Of a stretch of DNA of 64,000 bases, positions 13,401-25,692 are shown in pieces (position 1 is the stretch's first letter; each line of letters starts with the position of its first letter). The stretch lies in contig NC_092562.1 in the NCBI RefSeq assembly GCF_037975245.1, positions 22,397,054 through 22,461,053 of the forward strand. The letters run 5' to 3'. Origin of the DNA: Apostichopus japonicus. Lineage: Eukaryota; Echinodermata; Holothuroidea; Aspidochirotida; Stichopodidae. Position numbers and translations under genes: made by a program. A model generated the notes under the pieces. The model was not told the origin of the DNA. It saw nothing but the letters and a program-made list of their open reading frames with translations, and made no database searches.

Positions 13401-13694
13401 TTTTGTCAGCTCTGTGCATCCAGCAATATGATTTAAAAGGTGAGATACCTAGAGCTACAACAAAAGTTACCTATAAATAGGGAAATTTATGATTGATTTC
13501 AGCATGGCATGGGGACATAACTTATAACAGCTCTGTCATATATATACTGTAGCACACTTTCTTTACACTGAATAGCAATTTCAGCCAGGTACTGAATGTC
13601 AGGAAAATATTGAGGACATATTAGCGCAGTGTGATATGGATTTATTCTCCTAACCACAGTTGTGGAAAATACAGAAGAAAATAATTCATACCAA
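7429..13694. other. Probable intronic/intergenic DNA with simple repeats
   Basis: No confident gene was found. One weak minus-strand exon candidate lies at 9596-9636, with acceptor TTCTGTAG and donor CTG|GTAAGATT; two frames are open. C-rich tracts occur near 9305-9325 and 9476-9488, a T-run at about 10349-10366 and a G-rich tract at 11369-11403. Confidence 0.35.
11369..11403 (+). repeat. G-rich tract with quadruplex potential
   Basis: Six runs of three to five G lie in about 35 bases, separated by single or a few bases (for example GGGAGGGGGTGGGGAGTGGG). This fits the G3+ N1-7 pattern for an intramolecular G-quadruplex on the plus strand. Many other G or C runs in the window are single homopolymers and fit it less well. 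Confidence 0.6.
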
Positions 13695-13926
13695 GGAGTG
13701 TTAGCTCAGTGGTTAACGCCGGTGCCTTCCAATCATAAGGTCCCTGGTTCGAGTCACTCCAAGATTAATGTATGTCATGCAGTTACAGAGTTGTTGACAA
13801 TTGACAATTCATAATCATGGACGTAAATATGAATGTAAGAAACTGACTTCAGTCAGCTTGCGGCTTTGATAAGCCAATGAGGCTTCTTTGCGAGTTCCTA
13901 CTTGCAGGAGTATCTAAAATACATAC
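13695..13926 (+). mobile_element. tRNA-derived SINE
   Basis: The head (13695-13760) folds as a tRNA relic. GGAGTG pairs with CACTCC in the acceptor. An A box, TAGCTCAGTGG, lies at 13702-13712. The anticodon arm pairs GCCTT with AAGGT around an 8-base loop, and a near-perfect B box, GGTTCGAGTCA, lies at 13746-13756. The abnormal loop and one B-box mismatch argue against a functional tRNA. A tRNA-unrelated body follows, containing GGCTTTGATAAGCCAATGAG, and ends near AAATACATACA. No clean target duplication was found, so the 3' limit is approximate. Confidence 0.65.
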
Positions 13927-16360
13927 AAGAGCTGCAGGTCCCGGTCCTTACCCAACTTATATCAAGCATCTACTGTTTATAAAATTATTCAACATACTGT
14001 ACAAAAAAGTTCCTCAATAGTGGCCCATATACTCTTTTCAGTGTCGCTAAAGTTCCACCCAGTACCTTCTGGGAGGTTGTGACATTTCAATTTATTCCTA
14101 GAGAGTTAAAAGGTGTATTTCATTTGATGATAAATAAACAGAATACCTCAGTGAGGTAAACACTTGCAGGGTGGCAGTTTAATCCTATTTATTGCAGTTT
14201 GGGGATTACTGAATGACCATTATTTGACTTCCTAGCATATATCTAGCATATTTTGAAGGGGTATAGTACTGACAAAGTCAATACATTAAACTTGTTTAAA
14301 GTTACCTTGACATATGACTTCCTTGTCAGATCTAAAGAGTTCATACACATAGGATAAAACCCATGTTTTACCTACTACCTTTTGTGTAATACTTCCATGA
14401 TAAATCCACCCTAAGGTAGCACTCACATAATGGAACAAAGCAAATGTCCCAGAGCAGTTGAATTTGTAAATAAAGCGCTACTAATTTGTCCACAGAGACA
14501 CAAAAAGTAAATCAACAATGAGGTCGTGACTAGACTCTTTCTTCAAACATGGCAACCATTCTTATATGACAGTAGGGTCATGATGTGCTGGGTAGGATAA
14601 CTACTCTCTCATCATCATCATCATCATCTCTAGTAATCAACTTTACTTGTTACCCTCTCACCCAAACAGTTCAAACATTTGACTTGGATCAGGATGCCAG
14701 ATCAAGCTAACACCAGGGACTAATTTAGTGTTCAAATTTTGCGTAGTGCAGTTAAGAAGGATCTGAGTTTTTATTCTCTTATAAAATACTAAATAGCCAG
14801 TTGACTTTGTGATTACTTGTTATATAATTTGCTCAAAATTCCACATATCTGTTATGTAAAGCAAGTGTGTTAAATTTGTCCAAGAAATTAAGTGAGAACC
14901 AGAAAAGATTAGAGATGTCCATCTCTTGTTTGTAGCATTCACTTGTATATACTCAATAAGACGGATCCACATACCAAGTATGAAGTTAATCCAACATAAA
15001 CTTTTTGAATTACAGTGTTTAAAAGCAAGTGTCACACACATACAGTACACACATTCACCCATGTATACACCATCACCATCGCATAGATTCCTTCTGCCTC
15101 CTGCAAGGAATAAGAAACTGCTATACATCTTGGACTTACAGTACTAATATTAGCAATTTGACCATTTTTGCATAACATTTTGCGATGTGATACCGGATTA
15201 AAATTATTCCCTGAAATACTTCCATTAGAGATCTGACAGGTTCCATGGTCAGATGTGGGAATGATACTGACCTGAAAGTATGTATGTTTTATTCATGACA
15301 GACAGAAGGACATTTTAGCCCAGCTGTGCCCCCACCCTCACCCAGAATGCCCTTCCCTATAGCAGTTCTTGCCCCAACCTAAATCAGTTGAATAAAATTT
15401 AAAATCCTTCTCCCCTTTCCCCTCCCCTTTCCCCTTTCCCCCTACCCTTCCCCCACCCCCCCCCCCCAACCGCACAGGTCTTTGAAAGTCTGGCAGTACT
15501 GTTTGAGATACAGGTCTTTAGAATCTTTCTTTTAGCAATAATATACTGTAGTACCATCATGTACCATGCAGGCAAGTTCAAAGCAAAACACACAAAGTAA
15601 GAAGAGTTACTTTGGAAGCATTGATTCATGTGATCATGAAACATACAAATTATCAATGCATGAGCTACACTGCAATATAATCAAATCAGCTAAGTAGAGG
15701 GAAATCTAGGCCATCTGCCATATTCTACAGTTTTTCTTCCCCATTATTCCATGCATGTTCAGTATACTGTACCCTTCAGTGAATTGGGAGGGCTTCAGTT
15801 AAATATTGCATACTGTATTAATTGCACTGCAGTGAGTGAATTGAACATTGTACAGAGAAGAGAGGGGACAGACAGCAATTAGGGAGAAGGGTTTCACATT
15901 AACTCATTATCTCCTAAGTACAAGACAAGGATTCTGCTCTCTATTATTAAATTAATTCATGTTATTAGCCAATTTATAAAAGCTAAGGCATGTACTGTAT
16001 TCCTGTTACTTAGATGTGCAAGCACCTCCCAGGAAGATGTGTGACCGCAAATTACTTATTGTGTGCTGAGAGCGTTGAGAATCGGTATCGGTAAAATCGG
16101 AGTACTTATGAAGCAGAGAGACACTAGGTACATTAGGTAACAGAGAGTAGTGATGTAAGCATGTACTTTCACTGTGTTGTAGAGACCGGATACTAGACTA
16201 GTCATGTGCTGTACATGTATATAAAGCATTCCATACACGTTTATCCAATGCCATAGAGCATATTTGCTATTTTTGCAATCGGCACTGACCATACCTTGTC
16301 TGTATAGTTCACACATTTTTATCACATATAAAATAACACAATATTGTTTGTACAACTTAC
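13927..16360. other. Probable intronic/intergenic DNA with simple repeats
   Basis: No confident gene was found. A (CAT)n run lies at 14610-14628. A C/T-rich tract with a long C run lies at about 15412-15469 and would be G-rich on the minus strand. Open frames here are not protein-like. Confidence 0.4.
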
Positions 16361-16404
16361 ATGAATTATGTAGTCTTCTCCTTGGTTCTTTTTGTAAGTG
16401 TAGG
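16361..16404 (-). CDS. Weak candidate internal exon
   Basis: On the minus strand TATATATATTTAG precedes a 44-base segment that ends at a consensus donor, TTCAT|GTAAGTTG. One frame reads YTYKKNQGEDYIIH and ends in phase 0, which is plausible for protein. A second frame is also open. It lies between the possible first exon at 41.2 kb and the terminal exons at 2-3 kb on the same strand, so it could belong to that gene. No homology was recognised. Confidence 0.22.
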
Positions 16405-18282
16405 CTAAATATATATACCCAATACATACTGCTGTACTCAATATGGTAAAAGCTTAGGCCACTGCTAGGTGAATAAGGCAACTCCTACTCAGAGTCCAGA
16501 CTTCTGCTCACAGTACTTAGGAGTCCACTCCAGATGGAAAATTCTCCTTAATTCCCTGAATGACAATGTGCCAAAATTAACTGAAACTCCAATACAAATT
16601 ATCTTAGAAGCCAACCTTTCTCCAAACAGTCTGACAAAAAGACTACCACCCTTACAGTAGGCCAATGCAACCTACAGTATTGCATACCTCACGATGTGAG
16701 AACCTAAAAATTCTTAGAATCGAAGGACAGTACAGTTTGTTCCAAAATCTTCAGTTCCTTCGAAGCAATCACGAAAACATTTGACTACCTCTAACTACGT
16801 CTGTTGTTCATCCTACTGTTGTCATCGTAAGTCACAATGAAGCCTAACCACCTTGGCAGAATGTTACATGCTTTTTAATTTACATGCATTGTTTTTTACC
16901 AAAAAGACAATAATCCTGTAGCATGGATTAAAGTTTATCTTATCAGCTGTGAAGGGCATTTGAGCCCCTACTACAAGGACTTAAAGTACAGAAGCCAACC
17001 TTTAAATAACCAGGTATCAAATTGTTTAAAAATTATGTGATTTGCAATGTTTTTACACTATTTTGTCTGTAAGTAATATCCAAGTGTTCATAACAACACT
17101 TACAAATTGCACAGAGTTACAACAAAATCGTTTGCATCAGCTACACCAAACACTTTTTCTTTTCAAACGACACTCGATTATCCTCCATAAAGTTGTGTTT
17201 TCTTTCAACATTTTCGTGCTCAAATATATATTTGACTCCTTGTAAGACAAAGAGAAGACAAAACCAAATGTAATGATGTAAAATTAAGGTAATTCTGATA
17301 CATGCCATCAAGATGGGGTTTTAACCCCAAAAATGTATAATTAACTGAATTCGGAAACCAATACACAATGACACTGACATCCTTTTTATCACATCAGGCC
17401 GCTATTCTCTGCTCTCTACATTGGCCAATCTACGTTTTATTACGATATCACCGGGAAAGCAAGATTCACATATGACTCACAGAGTGATCATCTAAGCAAG
17501 ATAAAATTGAACAAATTAGTTCGCTTTGCAAAAACATTTACCATTGAAAGTTTGGAAAGTAGCAATCGGCTTTCGACAGGTGACCTTTTTAATCAGAGAA
17601 GAATGATTGGTCAAATTGGATTTGATGGCCGATCAATCAAATTCAGGTCTATTGATCTGAAGGATGACTAAACCAAAGGAATGGCAAAAAGCAACTTTGA
17701 TTATCGAATACTCACTAGTGAAATGGTGACAAGAATTTACCTGTGTGTGTTTAACTTGAATAATGAAATCAAGTATCATGTTCAGAAGTGTCTTGTGTGC
17801 AAGATTTTTTGTTTTGCTAATGGAGCAAAGGCTGGAAATTCTAAATTTTATGTTAAGTCCTGCAGTTGGTGTAAAGGTGTTACCCTAAAATAATCTTCTA
17901 GAACCTGTTACAAGAAACAGCAAAAGTTACAACAATGGGTTGGTTTCAGTATGATGATACTTAAGTTAAGTGGGACACAGTGCTACCTGGATGTTGCCAA
18001 TTTGTGTTGTTGTATGCAAAGTGTTGTGCAGTATGATATGATTATAGGAATGTGTACAGTATGTACAGACAACCCACCCCACTCCACCCACCACAATCTC
18101 TAAGGGAAATCTTCATCATGGTCTAAAAATGAACAAAGAACCATATTTGCTGTCATCTTGCAAGTCTACTATAGCCTTCATTAGTCTTGATTCCTACTGT
18201 AAATGTTTAGAAGGAATAAGTTACAATAGAATGAAGCCTGCTCACATTTAACATGTAATATGGTATTATGTATGCACTCCTT
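16405..18282. other. Probable intronic/intergenic DNA
   Basis: Nothing with matching splice borders or recognisable protein was found. Local CpG increases near 16720-16830 and 17390-17580 are unassigned. Confidence 0.35.
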
Positions 18283-18490
18283 CCACCACCCCATCTCACC
18301 ACCCCACCCCATCTCACCACCCCTTCCCCATTACCACCGCATCCCAACACAAATCCACCCCATCACCACCCCATCACCGCCCCATACCCCATCTCACCAC
18401 CCATTCCATATCACCATCCCATCACACCAACTCATCTCATCACATCAACCCATCTCATCACTCCACACCCACCATTATCCTGCTATCCCA
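18283..18490 (+). repeat. CA-rich minisatellite (CCATCTCACCAC type)
   Basis: Degenerate repeats of CCCATCTCACCACC and CCCATCACCACC fill about 200 bases, almost free of G on the plus strand. The apparent His/Pro/Thr-rich open frames across it are a by-product of the repeat. Confidence 0.8.
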
Positions 18491-18828
18491 CCCCTAACTC
18501 CATCGGAAGAAGTTCTTATATATACTTGAAACTTCTGAAATAAAGTCATGAGTCTATGTACATAAAGCACAAAGATTGCCACTTTTCTTTTCATTTTAGC
18601 AATACCCAGGATTAAATGCATCACCACACTATAAGCACTTTCCACCTCTTATATATTCCCTACAGGCAAACATCACATTTAATTTTAAACTAATATTCAG
18701 GGGACAATTTCATAAAATAATTGGACTGCTTTGAGTTAAAGGACCTTGTGTATTTGTAAGGTACCTGGCATTAAAGTTTGACAAAAATCTGGCAATATTT
18801 CTTGCCTATCATTTTGCTAACAATACAG

Positions 18829-18945
18829 TAGGCTTAATATTACTTACTATTATTGATTTAAGGGCCATAACTTATGTTTTTATTACAATAGGCTTAATAT
18901 TATTTATTATTATTCTTATTGATTTAAGGGCCATAACTCATAAGC
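18829..18945 (+). repeat. Two-copy tandem duplication, period about 60 bp
   Basis: TAGGCTTAATATTA followed by ATT-rich sequence and GATTTAAGGGCCATAACT occurs at 18829 and again at 18889. The second copy differs mainly in the length of its ATT run. Confidence 0.75.
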
Positions 18946-21746
18946 ATACTATACCTTAAACTTTATTGAATAAGACATCTGATGTACTCTCTTTTATGTT
19001 TTTACTTTTTATCATTTTATCGATGAATCCCATAACTTACCCTGAACACTACTGTATTCTACTAGCACATGTTTCCGTATACAACCATTTTTTAATTAAG
19101 CATTTAATTTGTTTGGGGGTCTTTTTGGTTTTCTTTTTTCTCAAATTGGTCATATTGACCAACAAATCCCAATACAAAAGTATTCATGCATTAAATTTGT
19201 TTTCTGCCTATTTAGTATGACTAAGACCACTGACAGCATACAGTTAGTAACAATAGTTTGTCTTCTATGTGAAACCATCCCTTTAATATTTTTAATTCCC
19301 AAACCTCTTGAATTCGGTATCTAGATTATAGATACTGTACAGTTAGGTAGTTATTTGGAATACTGAGATTGTTGGAAAATTATCTTCATGATCAAGGTTT
19401 CTCCCAAGAGTTACCTCTCTAAGTAGAGCCCAAGGCCAGCTCAGCATTAGTCACACATACTGACCTACATACACACTTGATTGGCATGAAATTACAAAAT
19501 AATAGGATTACAAAACATTTCTTCGTTACGTACTGACGCTGAACTGTAGCTTATAAGGAAAGTACTAAAAAGAATTATTGTAAAAGTATATATACTGTAT
19601 ATATGTGAAATGTCAGCCCTTTACAGGGTATTGTTAAAGACTAACACACAAAAAAAAGCTTCACTTTTTTTATCTTTTCTAGGATGAATTTTATTCGTCC
19701 TACACCAACGCATGGTTTATATTCGTCATGGTATACTTATGTGACGTCATAGATACCATGGCTATGTAAAGAAATACTGTTGAAAAGCAACACACACTGG
19801 CAGCACTTTGCTTTTTAATAACACTACAGAATTAAAGGAGAGCACGTTCAAATGACAAGATCAACCACCTTAAGCTATGTACAGTATAATAATGGTCCTG
19901 TACAACTATCCCCTCATGCACCCTTGTCTTGTGTCCCCCATCCCCCCCCCCCTTTCCACTCTTCCCATTCTCTACCAACAAACTCTTTGTCTTGTATTTA
20001 GTTGAAGAAACTGGAGCATCCTGCTCTGAATGGAGTTGTGTTATAATGAGGAATGAAGTTGGAGTAGTACAAATACAAATTGTACTTGTTTAGTTTTATT
20101 TTTTATTTTACTATCTGGAAATTTATTTCTAATGAAGCATTTACTGGGAATGAGATTATGTATGAATGAAACTCAGTAACGGTTTTGGTGACATTAATCT
20201 CGAAACTTAATGTCCATGTTGCAAAGAGCATCTTGAGTTTAATACCAGCTGGTAACATCAGCCAAGCGAGACAATTGGAACAAAAAAAAATCCCTACCTG
20301 TACTTCAAGAAGGTTCCCATCCTACAGTAGCATGAGATAATATTACCAGCTCCAGTAAAAGTTGTTGGAAATCCAAGTTTTGTATTAAAAATAATGATGA
20401 GGGCAAACACCTTCTCTAATGTACAGGCTTTCAACCTGCTCAGCCATTTAATTTACAAGCACAGCAATAAAAATGTCTCCGTAGCCAATAATTTATGAAT
20501 CTATACTTTCTGCCTGTCTGGATCTCAATATACTCTATCAAAGTGGACACATCTGTGCCAGAATTTATATACCCCAGCCACAGGCTTTTTCTTCCCTTAA
20601 TATTGAACAATAATTTTGATGTACTGAAATTTTATTACTTTGCAATAAACATCAGAGTTAATAACTGAGATCATGGAGACAGAATGTTCATCAGAGCTGT
20701 TGTGAAGAGATCTTGCTGGATGGAGTCATTTTGGCCCTTTCCTCTTCACAGGGATCATAGCAAGGCTTGACATTATCAAGGTAATGGAAACAGCCTCTGT
20801 ACACTGTTTAAAAAGAAATGGCAGGAATCCTGCCCTCTACAGTATGAGTCACAACATTCCATCCTGCCCTTCCCCTTTCACAGTCAAAGGGCTCATCATG
20901 CTCTTCCCTCCCACAGTCAATGGTCTCATCCTCACCCCCCCACCCCCTCCCTCCGACAGTCCATGGTCTCATCCTGCCTTATCCCTTTCCCACAGTCGAT
21001 GTCTTTTGGTTTTTGCCTTCCACCAGAAACTTTCTGAGGGTGGTCCCTTCATAGATGTTAAATATGGTTTTATAATAAAGGTACTTCAGTTTTGATTTTG
21101 TTCTAATTCTTCCAACTCTGGTAGAAAGGTAAGGCAGCAAGTTAGTGTTTGTTATACAGTACTGTACGTCCTCAAAGCTTACTGTCAGAGACACAGGTAC
21201 AGTCTGTAAGAGAGTTCAGTGCAAAGTAAATCAACAAAAGACAGACATCAGAAATCATTTCACATTGCTATATAGTAAGTCACACTTTTATAAGGTATAA
21301 ATTCACCTTTAAAATATGTTTTAATGTCTTGAATGTGCCCTAAAGGCCAAATCGACAATGGCGTCTGTTCCTGATAGGCTATGGCCGATTTGTCGATGAT
21401 CTTAATTAATCGTTTAACTCGGGGAGATCTACCCTACAATATTTGTTGAATTTCATATTGAACTAATCAACTTAAAACAAGAGATCTAATCAAATGATTG
21501 TTTACTGAACAAGCTCACAAAATATGAATGAAACTTGATAAGTTGATAGCATGATACCTTTAATAAACATCATATTGTCATTTAAAAACATATATCGTAC
21601 TGTTGACATCAGTCACAAAATTTAAACATGAAAATCTTTCAGAACAGAGTCAGTCTTTCGGAACACCCTTTCTCCTGGGCCCTTCTAAAGTACAGTGTAT
21701 GTTGCATCATACATTTATCTTTTAAAAAAATTCCACACCCTTGAAT
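18946..21746. other. Probable intronic/intergenic DNA
   Basis: Apart from the palindrome at 19727-19760 and C-rich runs near 19941 and 20935, nothing with coding character was seen. Confidence 0.35.
19727..19760. promoter_or_regulatory. Imperfect palindrome with a central CRE
   Basis: CATGGTAT at 19727-19734 pairs perfectly with ATACCATG at 19753-19760. Between the arms lies a full TGACGTCA (19742-19749). The inner stem is imperfect. It could be a regulatory site or a chance foldback; no gene start is seen next to it. Confidence 0.3.
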
Positions 21747-21965
21747 ACCTCACCCTAACCATAAACTTTCCCTATGAGAACACCAACTGTATGGTGGCTC
21801 ACGCTACCCTTATGTGTTTTCAATCTTCATCTGCTTCCAAACTGAGATAATTAATACCTCACCCTAACCATAAACTTGCCTATAGATGAGAATGTCACCA
21901 ACTGTAAAGCTCAGGCTACCCTTATGTTTTTCAATCTTCACCTGCTTCCAAAATGAGACAAGAAA
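21747..21965 (+). repeat. Two-copy tandem duplication, period about 109 bp
   Basis: ACCTCACCCTAACCATAAAC starts at 21747 and again at 21856. Each copy runs on to CTACCCTTATGT and CAATCTTCAYCTGCTTCCAAA. The copies differ by small indels and substitutions. Confidence 0.8.
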
Positions 21966-22323
21966 AAGACAGGTCTATCCAATACAATCAGGAACTAACA
22001 TTCCTTTTCACTTTTAAGACAAAAGAAATTTTGTGGCTAAGTTTTCATCTTGTCAAAATCACCTTTTCACAATCTGTCACTTTCTTTTCCTATGGGAGTC
22101 TGAAATACTGTCATGAACTAGGTTTATGAGGCAATTAAAGTATCAGAATGGAGGATTACACCATTAGGCTACCCCCAAAGAGTTGAAACCAGGAACAAGA
22201 ATGATGAATTTGACCAACAAACAACATCCTGGTAGAAGAATGTCATAATCACTAAAGGCTAATGGGTTACACAAAATAATAAGAGGGTAAGAAGGGTCAC
22301 ACAGGAGAGTAAATGGGAACCTA

Positions 22324-22426
22324 TGTTGTCCTGACAGAATACAGAGCCAATCTGACAAATGAGGTCTTCTGTCTGAACTTGGAACTTCAAGAGGCATTTC
22401 GAGTGGTGGCATTAAATATTCATATT
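22324..22426 (-). CDS. Weak candidate coding exon
   Basis: On the minus strand TTTGTGTTTCCAG is a good acceptor at 22427-22428. The open frame that follows reads EYEYLMPPLEMPLEVPSSD and then RRPHLSDWL, which looks protein-like. No good donor was found; CATAG|GTTCCC near 22324 is poor. The frame stays open to a stop at 22164, so it could be a terminal exon of an isoform. Its entry phase matches the weak exon at 24517-24553. The right end is uncertain. Confidence 0.22.
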
Positions 22427-22464
22427 CTGGAAACACAAAGAATTGCTAGATAGTTTATGCACAT

Positions 22465-23655
22465 TTCTGGATACCATGACTAAATTAAATGACCCGTGTA
22501 CATAACTGGATATCCCATGACCTAACTAAATGAGCTATTGTATGTATAGTAAAACAATGTATACATGTATAACAGGATATCCCATGACTATTAAACTAAA
22601 TGAGCTATGTAGTAATACATAACTGGATACCCCATTAACTAAATGAGCTGTGTATAGTAATACAATGTACAACAGGATATCCCATCACTACAGTATCTAA
22701 CTAAATTAGCTGTGTACAATAGTTAACAGTTATATACATCACTGGATATATTTTATCTAAATGAGCTGTGAATAGTAAATTGTAAACAGGTATAACAGGA
22801 TATCCCATGACTATTAAACTAAATGAGCTATGTAGTAATACATAACTGGATACCCCATTAACTAAATGAGCTGTGTATAGTAATACAATGTACAACAGGA
22901 TATCCCATCACTACAGTATCTAACTAAATTAGCTGAGTACAATAGTTAACAGTTATATACATCACTGGATATATTTTATCTAAATGAGCTGTGAATAGTA
23001 AAATTGTAAACAGGTATAACAGGATATCCCATGACTATTAAACTAAATGAGCTATGTAGTAATACATAACTGGATACCCCATTAACTAAATGAGCTGTGT
23101 ATAGTAATACAATGTACAACAGGATATCCCATCACTACAGTATCTAACTAAATTAGCTGTGTACAATAGTTAACAGTTATATACATCACTGGATATATTT
23201 TATCTAAATGAGCTGTGAATAGTAAAATTGTAAACAGGATATCCCATGACTATTTAATTAAATGAGCTGTGAATAGCAGTATAATACATGAATATGTATT
23301 TTACAGGATATCCCATGACTATCTAACTAAATTAGATGTGCAGTTATATACACAACTGGATATCCCATGACCTAACTTAATGAGTTGTGTATAGTAATAC
23401 AATGTATGTATAACAGGATACTCCATGACTATACTTAGTTGTGTAGTGTTATGAACTGCATATCCCATGACTTTACTAAATGAGCTGTGAATAGTAATAT
23501 GTATGTTTAACAGGATATCCCATGACTATCTTACTAAATGAGCTGTATAGTTATAACCTGGGTATCCCATTAACTAAATTTGTTGTGTATAGTAATACAA
23601 TGTACTGTCTTTATAGCAGGATACACCATGGCATACCTAAATGAGCTGTGTGTAT
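22465..23655 (+). repeat. Higher-order minisatellite array
   Basis: The basic monomer is about 50-60 bases and contains CTGGATATCCCATGAC (or CAGGATATCCCAT) followed by AACTAAATGAGCTGTG and GTATAGTAATACA. In the left half four variant monomers form a higher-order unit. TATAACAGGA starts at 22568, 22791 and 23015, giving periods of 223 and 224 bp with near-identical units. From about 23230 the array decays into single divergent monomers. This is the normal picture of local homogenisation in the centre and decay at an edge. Confidence 0.9.
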
Positions 23656-24516
23656 ACAATCCATTTGACCAGTTCATCCTAATCAGAGATTTACAACTCA
23701 TTTAATAATTCTTCAATACAGAATATATTGTGTCCCACAGATTTCATGCTTTGTTTTTCTTACCTTTTGAATTAATTAAATACCTTATTTCATCATTCCT
23801 AGTAAAGGTTTGGTTGAGAAAAGTAAGCTGAAAAATGTCTTGATCTACTGTAGGCACCTCATTGTTCCAATAATTGGTCACGTACAATATGATCTACCAA
23901 AACTTTAAATCAAAATCCAGAGCACTTTATCAACCAACCATATATTTAAGTGTCAATGCTGCATGGTTTAAGATGGTGACCAAGTGACTTACAGTGGCAT
24001 TATTTTAATAAGTACACCTATACAAGTATTGACACACACCACTCTCACTGCTGTGTATATATCTACAGTAATGCTGTACCTGGATACTATATACTGTATG
24101 TGGGATCGGTCTGACTTTTAGTACCAGTGACAACAAAGAAAACACAGACAAAAGTCCCCCTGACTCTGTGCAAACGTCTTCACATATTTGGCCCTATTCA
24201 AGCTGTAATTTGTTCTTCTAAATGATATGGAAGCACTTGTAATGAGTGCATTCAGTTTTTGTCAGGTACCCAGCCTATCTGAATAAGTCTGTATTTATTC
24301 TCCTGTTTTGCAAGAGTTTAATCCCTTTATCCAAGAAGCTGCACTTACAGTGAATTCTCTCCTTCCTCCATCCCATCCTCTGGCAATTCTCAAATCAACA
24401 AACGACTATCAGTAGGATGGATGCGCAGTGCTACTGTCCTTCAATAGAGTAACTCTGCCCTGTATGATAAATATAAGTGCTACTCCTTTGATTATTTGAG
24501 AGAAGGGATTACTTAC
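23656..24516. other. Non-coding DNA
   Basis: No exon or repeat of note was seen. Confidence 0.35.
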
Positions 24517-24553
24517 CGATCCCACCCCTACCATTGCCCTTTTCTAGATCTAC
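24517..24553 (-). CDS. Weak candidate short exon
   Basis: This 37-base segment has a strong minus-strand donor, ATCG|GTAAGTAA, and a moderate acceptor, CATCTACAATAG. It reads VDLEKGNGRGGI in phase 0 and leaves one base. Joined to the candidate at 22426 it would continue GI-E-YEYLMPP in frame. No homology was recognised, and short AG...GT pairs arise often by chance. Confidence 0.2.
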
Positions 24554-24994
24554 CTATTGTAGATGGATTACAGCACAGTGGATGCAGGATATTAGAGGGT
24601 GTGGCCCAGAGATTACTTAAGTCGACTCCCATGAAGGGAGGGGGGGGGGGTGTAGGAGGTCCTTCGGAAAGAATAACATTTTAGTTCTGAAATGGTGATT
24701 TGTTTTAAGGCAGCTATATTAATTAGTTCTGATCAAATGTTTGTCTTCAGGCTCTAGTGTACTGCAAAGTTGGAGACCTGAGCACTGCGGTTATCGGTAC
24801 AACGACCAGAACAACAGTCGCATATCGACTACCCTGGTTTCAGTACAGCACTAATAAGCAGGGATTTGTTATTTTTTCATTTGGTTGGCAATGTTACCAA
24901 ACCTACTGTACCAAGTACAGTATCCCTTAAAGAAACAAAAAAAGAGAGATTAGAAATGATAAAATTAAGACAGTTTCCTAATTACTGTTTATAT

Positions 24995-25692
24995 CAGGGA
25001 TGTAAGTGCAGCCAAAAAAAAAAACCGGAAAACTATTCGGAGAAACCGGGGGAATGTCGTGCTAACGCATCCTACTCCTAGCTCTGAATACTTACACACT
25101 ATCGTTATGTTAGGCTAGCTCAAAAGTATTAGCGCTAACACATCATACCCCTAGTTCTGACTACTTACACACTATCGTTATGTTAGGCTAGCTCCAAGTA
25201 ACGAATACGTCGCAGCGAAATCCGGAATAAAAAACAGTCTCACATTTGAAAGCGATCACGAATATCGACTATCATATGCGTATCCCGTAGACTTAGCCGC
25301 TCACAAATATCACAAGCGTTATTTCCGAAACTTATGTTGAGCACCCGCAGTTACGAATCAACGTGAATTAGGCAAGGTTTTTCAACGACAGAAATGAGCT
25401 ATGGCGATTTGAAGTTCGCACGTACGCAACGATGTTCACATGGCACACACAATGTTGTACAGTGCAATGCGATGTGTAACAGGTATTTTGGTTGATCGAT
25501 GAGTGAAAATTGAAGTTAGCTTGCTGCAACGGGCCAGGCATTTTTGCCGCGTTGTGTCTTTGATATTTGTACAATTTTGTGGAACTTTATTGGAATTAAA
25601 AAAAAAACGGATTTCCGTAAAAATACGGAAGACTTACATCCCTGAAAAAAAAAACCGAATTTCCGTAAAAATAAGGAAGACTTACATCCCTG
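24995..25692. mobile_element. Non-autonomous DNA transposon with CAGGGATGTAAGT ends
   Basis: The left end reads CAGGGATGTAAGT and the right end ACTTACATCCCTG, a 13-base terminal inverted repeat. TTATAT directly abuts both ends (24989-24994 and 25693-25698), a 6-bp possible target duplication. Internally, CTTACACACTATCGTTATGT plus the following bases occurs twice about 70 bases apart. The right terminus itself (AATTTCCGTAAAAATANGGAAGACTTACATCCCTG type, in pieces) is present twice in tandem, at about 25610-25646 and 25655-25692. There is no transposase frame. A CAGGG start suggests a hAT-like element, but a 6-bp duplication is short for hAT, so the superfamily is open. Confidence 0.65.

Noticed and set aside
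13695-13760. Functional tRNA gene
   Set aside because: The anticodon loop has 8 bases, the B box has a mismatch and no T-run terminator follows directly; a SINE body does.
18260-18543. Long His/Pro/Thr-rich open frames on the plus strand
   Set aside because: They are produced by the CCATCTCACCAC minisatellite; there are no splice signals and no domain.
21000-24000. CRISPR-like array in the spaced repeats at 22.5-23.65 kb
   Set aside because: The repeats are variants of one monomer with similar spacers, i.e. a minisatellite in an animal genome, and there are no cas genes.
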